Assembly (NCBI GenBank): GCA_030146605.1
Contig: JASLBO010000210.1
Location: 1 to 8,125, forward strand
DNA from: Sphingomonas sp.
GTDB lineage: Bacteria > Pseudomonadota > Alphaproteobacteria > Sphingomonadales > Sphingomonadaceae
Direction: 5' to 3'
Length of the DNA: 8,125 nucleotides
The translations under genes were made by a program, and so were the position numbers. Under the pieces are notes generated by a model, which was not told the origin of the DNA, ran no database searches, and worked only from the letters and a program-made list of their open reading frames with translations. Below, one piece after another: positions 6,780 to 8,125 of the stretch (positions are counted from its first letter, which is position 1; each line of letters begins with the position of its first letter).

Positions 6780-7526
6780 GTGAAACTGTTCGTGACCACC
6801 GCTTTGCTTGCGCTCGCCGTCCCCCTTGCCGCGCAGGCGCAAACCGTTCCCGCTCCGATCACCGCCGCCCTCGCCGATCCCGCACGCCCGCCTGCCGACA
6901 AGGAACGCGACGCCGCCCGCCATCCCGGCGAACTGCTCGCCTTCGCGGGCATCAAGCCGGGCGACAAGGTCGCCGACTTCATCATGGGCGGCGGCTATTT
7001 CACCCGGATCCTCGCCAAAACCGTTGGGGACAAGGGCCGCGTCTATGCCTATCAGCCCGCCGAGTTCATCCAGTATCGCGCCGCTTATGCCGACGAGCAG
7101 AAGGCCGCGGTCGCGGGTTACGTCAATGTCACCCCGCTCAGCGATTCGCTGGGCACGGTGAAGTTCGCCGAGCCGCTCGACGCGATCGTCACGGTGCAGA
7201 ACTGGCACGATCTCCACCTCAAGGCGTCGCCCCCCGGCTTCGCCGCCGCAATGGCCAAGCGGCTCTACGACAATCTCAAGCCGGGCGGCGTGCTGCTGGT
7301 GGTCGATCACGTCGCCACCAACGATCCGGGCTTCACTGCGCCCGACAAGCTCCACCGCATCGATCCCGCGGCAGCGCGGGCGGAGATCCAGGCCGCCGGC
7401 TTCAAGTTCGACGGCAGCCTGCCGCTGCTCGCCAATCCGGCCGATCCGCACACCGCCCTCGTGTTCGATCCGTCGATCCGCGGCAAGACCGACCAGTTCG
7501 TCTATCGGTTCCGCAAGCCGCGCTAG
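6780..7526 (+). CDS. Exported class I SAM methyltransferase-like protein (COG4798 type)
   Basis: A 248-residue protein beginning with a Sec signal peptide (MKLFVTTALLALAVPLAAQA, cleavage after residue 20). It is followed by a Rossmann methyltransferase-like fold: motif I region KVADFIMGGGYFTRILAK (63-80), an acidic or loop segment around RVYAYQPAEF (87-96), LDAIVTVQNWHDLHLK (133-148) in the motif IV position and LKPGGVLLVVDHVA (166-179) in the motif V-VI position. This matches the COG4798 'predicted methyltransferase' group, whose members I recall as often exported; no substrate is established. GTG at 6780 is chosen because GGGAG lies 7 nt upstream and it begins exactly at the signal peptide; a TTG at 6738 would place 14 promoter-derived residues in front. 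It is divergent from uvrC, and its TAG overlaps the stop of the convergent kinase gene. Periplasmic location makes SAM-dependent catalysis uncertain. Confidence 0.88.
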   Translation: MKLFVTTALLALAVPLAAQAQTVPAPITAALADPARPPADKERDAARHPGELLAFAGIKPGDKVADFIMGGGYFTRILAKTVGDKGRVYAYQPAEFIQYRAAYADEQKAAVAGYVNVTPLSDSLGTVKFAEPLDAIVTVQNWHDLHLKASPPGFAAAMAKRLYDNLKPGGVLLVVDHVATNDPGFTAPDKLHRIDPAAARAEIQAAGFKFDGSLPLLANPADPHTALVFDPSIRGKTDQFVYRFRKPR

Positions 7527-8125
7527 GCGGTCGTCAGCTTCTCGCCGTCGAGCATTTGCCGCACCCGCGCGGCGAGCTGCGCGACGGTGAACGGCTTGGA
7601 AAGCAGCGCGACACCATCGGCTACTACGCCGTCGCTGACGATTCCGTCGCTCGGATAGCCGCTCATGTAGAGCAGCCGGATCTCGGGGCGCAGCGTCGCG
7701 ACCTGCTCCGCCAGCTTGGTCCCGTGCATTCCCGGCATCAGCACGTCGGTGAGCAATAGATCGACCCGCGGCTGGGTTTCCAGCAGCGCCAGCGCCGCCT
7801 CGCCGCCGGTCGCCGACAACACGATATAGCCGAGCTCGCGCAGTGCATCGACGGCGAGCTCGCGCACCTTGTCCTCATCGTCGACGACGAGAACGATCTC
7901 GCTCCCCTCCGCCCCGGGCAGGCGCGTCTCCGGGCCCGCCTGCCAGCTCTCGATCTTGGCCAGATTGCCTTTGTGCCGCGGCAGATAGAGATGCACCGCC
8001 GTGCCCTTGCCGGGCTCGGACTCGATCGTGGCATGCCCGCCCGATTGCTTGACGAAGCCATAGACCTGGCTCAGCCCGAGCCCTTCTTCACAACCAAGCC
8101 GACGGGCAAGGGAACGGGGCTCGGG
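7523..8125 (-). CDS. Hybrid sensor histidine kinase/response regulator, C-terminal part
   Basis: Partial gene: 200 residues are visible and the 5' part lies beyond the right edge. The first visible stretch is the end of a HATPase_c domain (GLGLSQVYGF, then SGGHATIESEPGKGTAVHLYLPR), followed by a short linker and a C-terminal receiver domain. In the receiver, the acidic pair is VVDDED (residues 82-83 of the fragment), the phospho-acceptor Asp127 is in LLTDVLMPGMHG, the switch Ser155 is in YMSGYP and the conserved Lys177 is in LLSKPF. Nothing follows the receiver, so output would be by phosphotransfer or feedback on the kinase. Oddity: residues 4-14 read RSLARRLGCEE where kinases of this type have an FFTTKPTGKGT-like ATP lid. 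The expected sequence is present on the opposite strand between 9-bp inverted repeats. As written, the G2 box would be damaged and the kinase probably inactive. The GTG at 7996 is an internal codon, not a start. Confidence 0.88.
   Translation of the reverse strand, partial: PEPRSLARRLGCEEGLGLSQVYGFVKQSGGHATIESEPGKGTAVHLYLPRHKGNLAKIESWQAGPETRLPGAEGSEIVLVVDDEDKVRELAVDALRELGYIVLSATGGEAALALLETQPRVDLLLTDVLMPGMHGTKLAEQVATLRPEIRLLYMSGYPSDGIVSDGVVADGVALLSKPFTVAQLAARVRQMLDGEKLTTA
8075..8125. repeat. 9-bp inverted repeats flanking an inverted 33-bp kinase segment
   Basis: CCCGAGCCC (8075-8083) and its exact complement GGGCTCGGG (8117-8125) bracket 33 bp. Read on the plus strand, the interval gives EPFFTTKPTGKGTGLG, the ATP lid of the minus-strand kinase in which it sits. 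Both orientations are open in the minus reading frame. The right arm ends on the last base of the window, so its true length cannot be seen. Confidence 0.85.

Noticed and set aside
6474..7451. A 325-codon minus-strand frame covering the methyltransferase-like gene and the uvrC 5' end
   Set aside because: It is antisense to a gene with a clear signal peptide and fold, runs out of frame into uvrC, and has no domain or start signal.
7523..7996. A stand-alone 157-residue response regulator starting at GTG 7996
   Set aside because: The open frame continues upstream without a stop through recognisable HATPase_c sequence (VYGF, SGGH, GKGTAV), so the receiver is the tail of a hybrid kinase.

Overview
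The window is GC-rich and gene-dense. Its protein wording (UvrC, an exported DUF3857/transglutaminase/TPR protein, a hybrid kinase ending in a receiver domain) points to an alphaproteobacterium, most likely a sphingomonad (Sphingomonas or a close relative). This is a judgement from protein style; no marker gene or rRNA is present. No RNA gene, insertion sequence, prophage gene or CRISPR array was seen.

Layout. Four genes run leftward on the minus strand: uvrC (4762-6684), an exported DUF3857-transglutaminase-TPR protein (1857-4658), a polysaccharide deacetylase (773-1729), and a CelD/FemAB-type GNAT protein that leaves the left edge (1-776). The last two overlap by a GTGA start/stop junction with a Shine-Dalgarno inside the first gene, so they look translationally coupled and probably act together on a surface polysaccharide. 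Divergent from uvrC is an exported COG4798-like putative methyltransferase (6780-7526, plus strand). The 95-bp gap between them holds back-to-back candidate promoters and two dyads. The methyltransferase converges on the 3' end of a hybrid sensor histidine kinase/response regulator (minus strand, 7523 to the right edge), and the two stop codons overlap.

Most of the window is ordinary chromosome. The item most worth a second look is at the right edge. Within the hybrid kinase, the 33 bp encoding the ATP-lid segment (FFTTKPTGKGT) lie on the PLUS strand although the gene is on the minus strand. They are flanked by perfect 9-bp inverted repeats (8075-8083 and 8117-8125). Flipping that segment restores a textbook kinase sequence in frame. 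It is either a tiny invertible switch, a fixed inversion, or a fold-back/assembly artefact; the window ends exactly at the outer base of the right repeat, so it cannot be settled here. Second-tier observations are a Tyr-to-Ser change in the GIY motif of UvrC, a perfect 8-bp-arm dyad over the methyltransferase promoter, and a possibly leaderless uvrC start.
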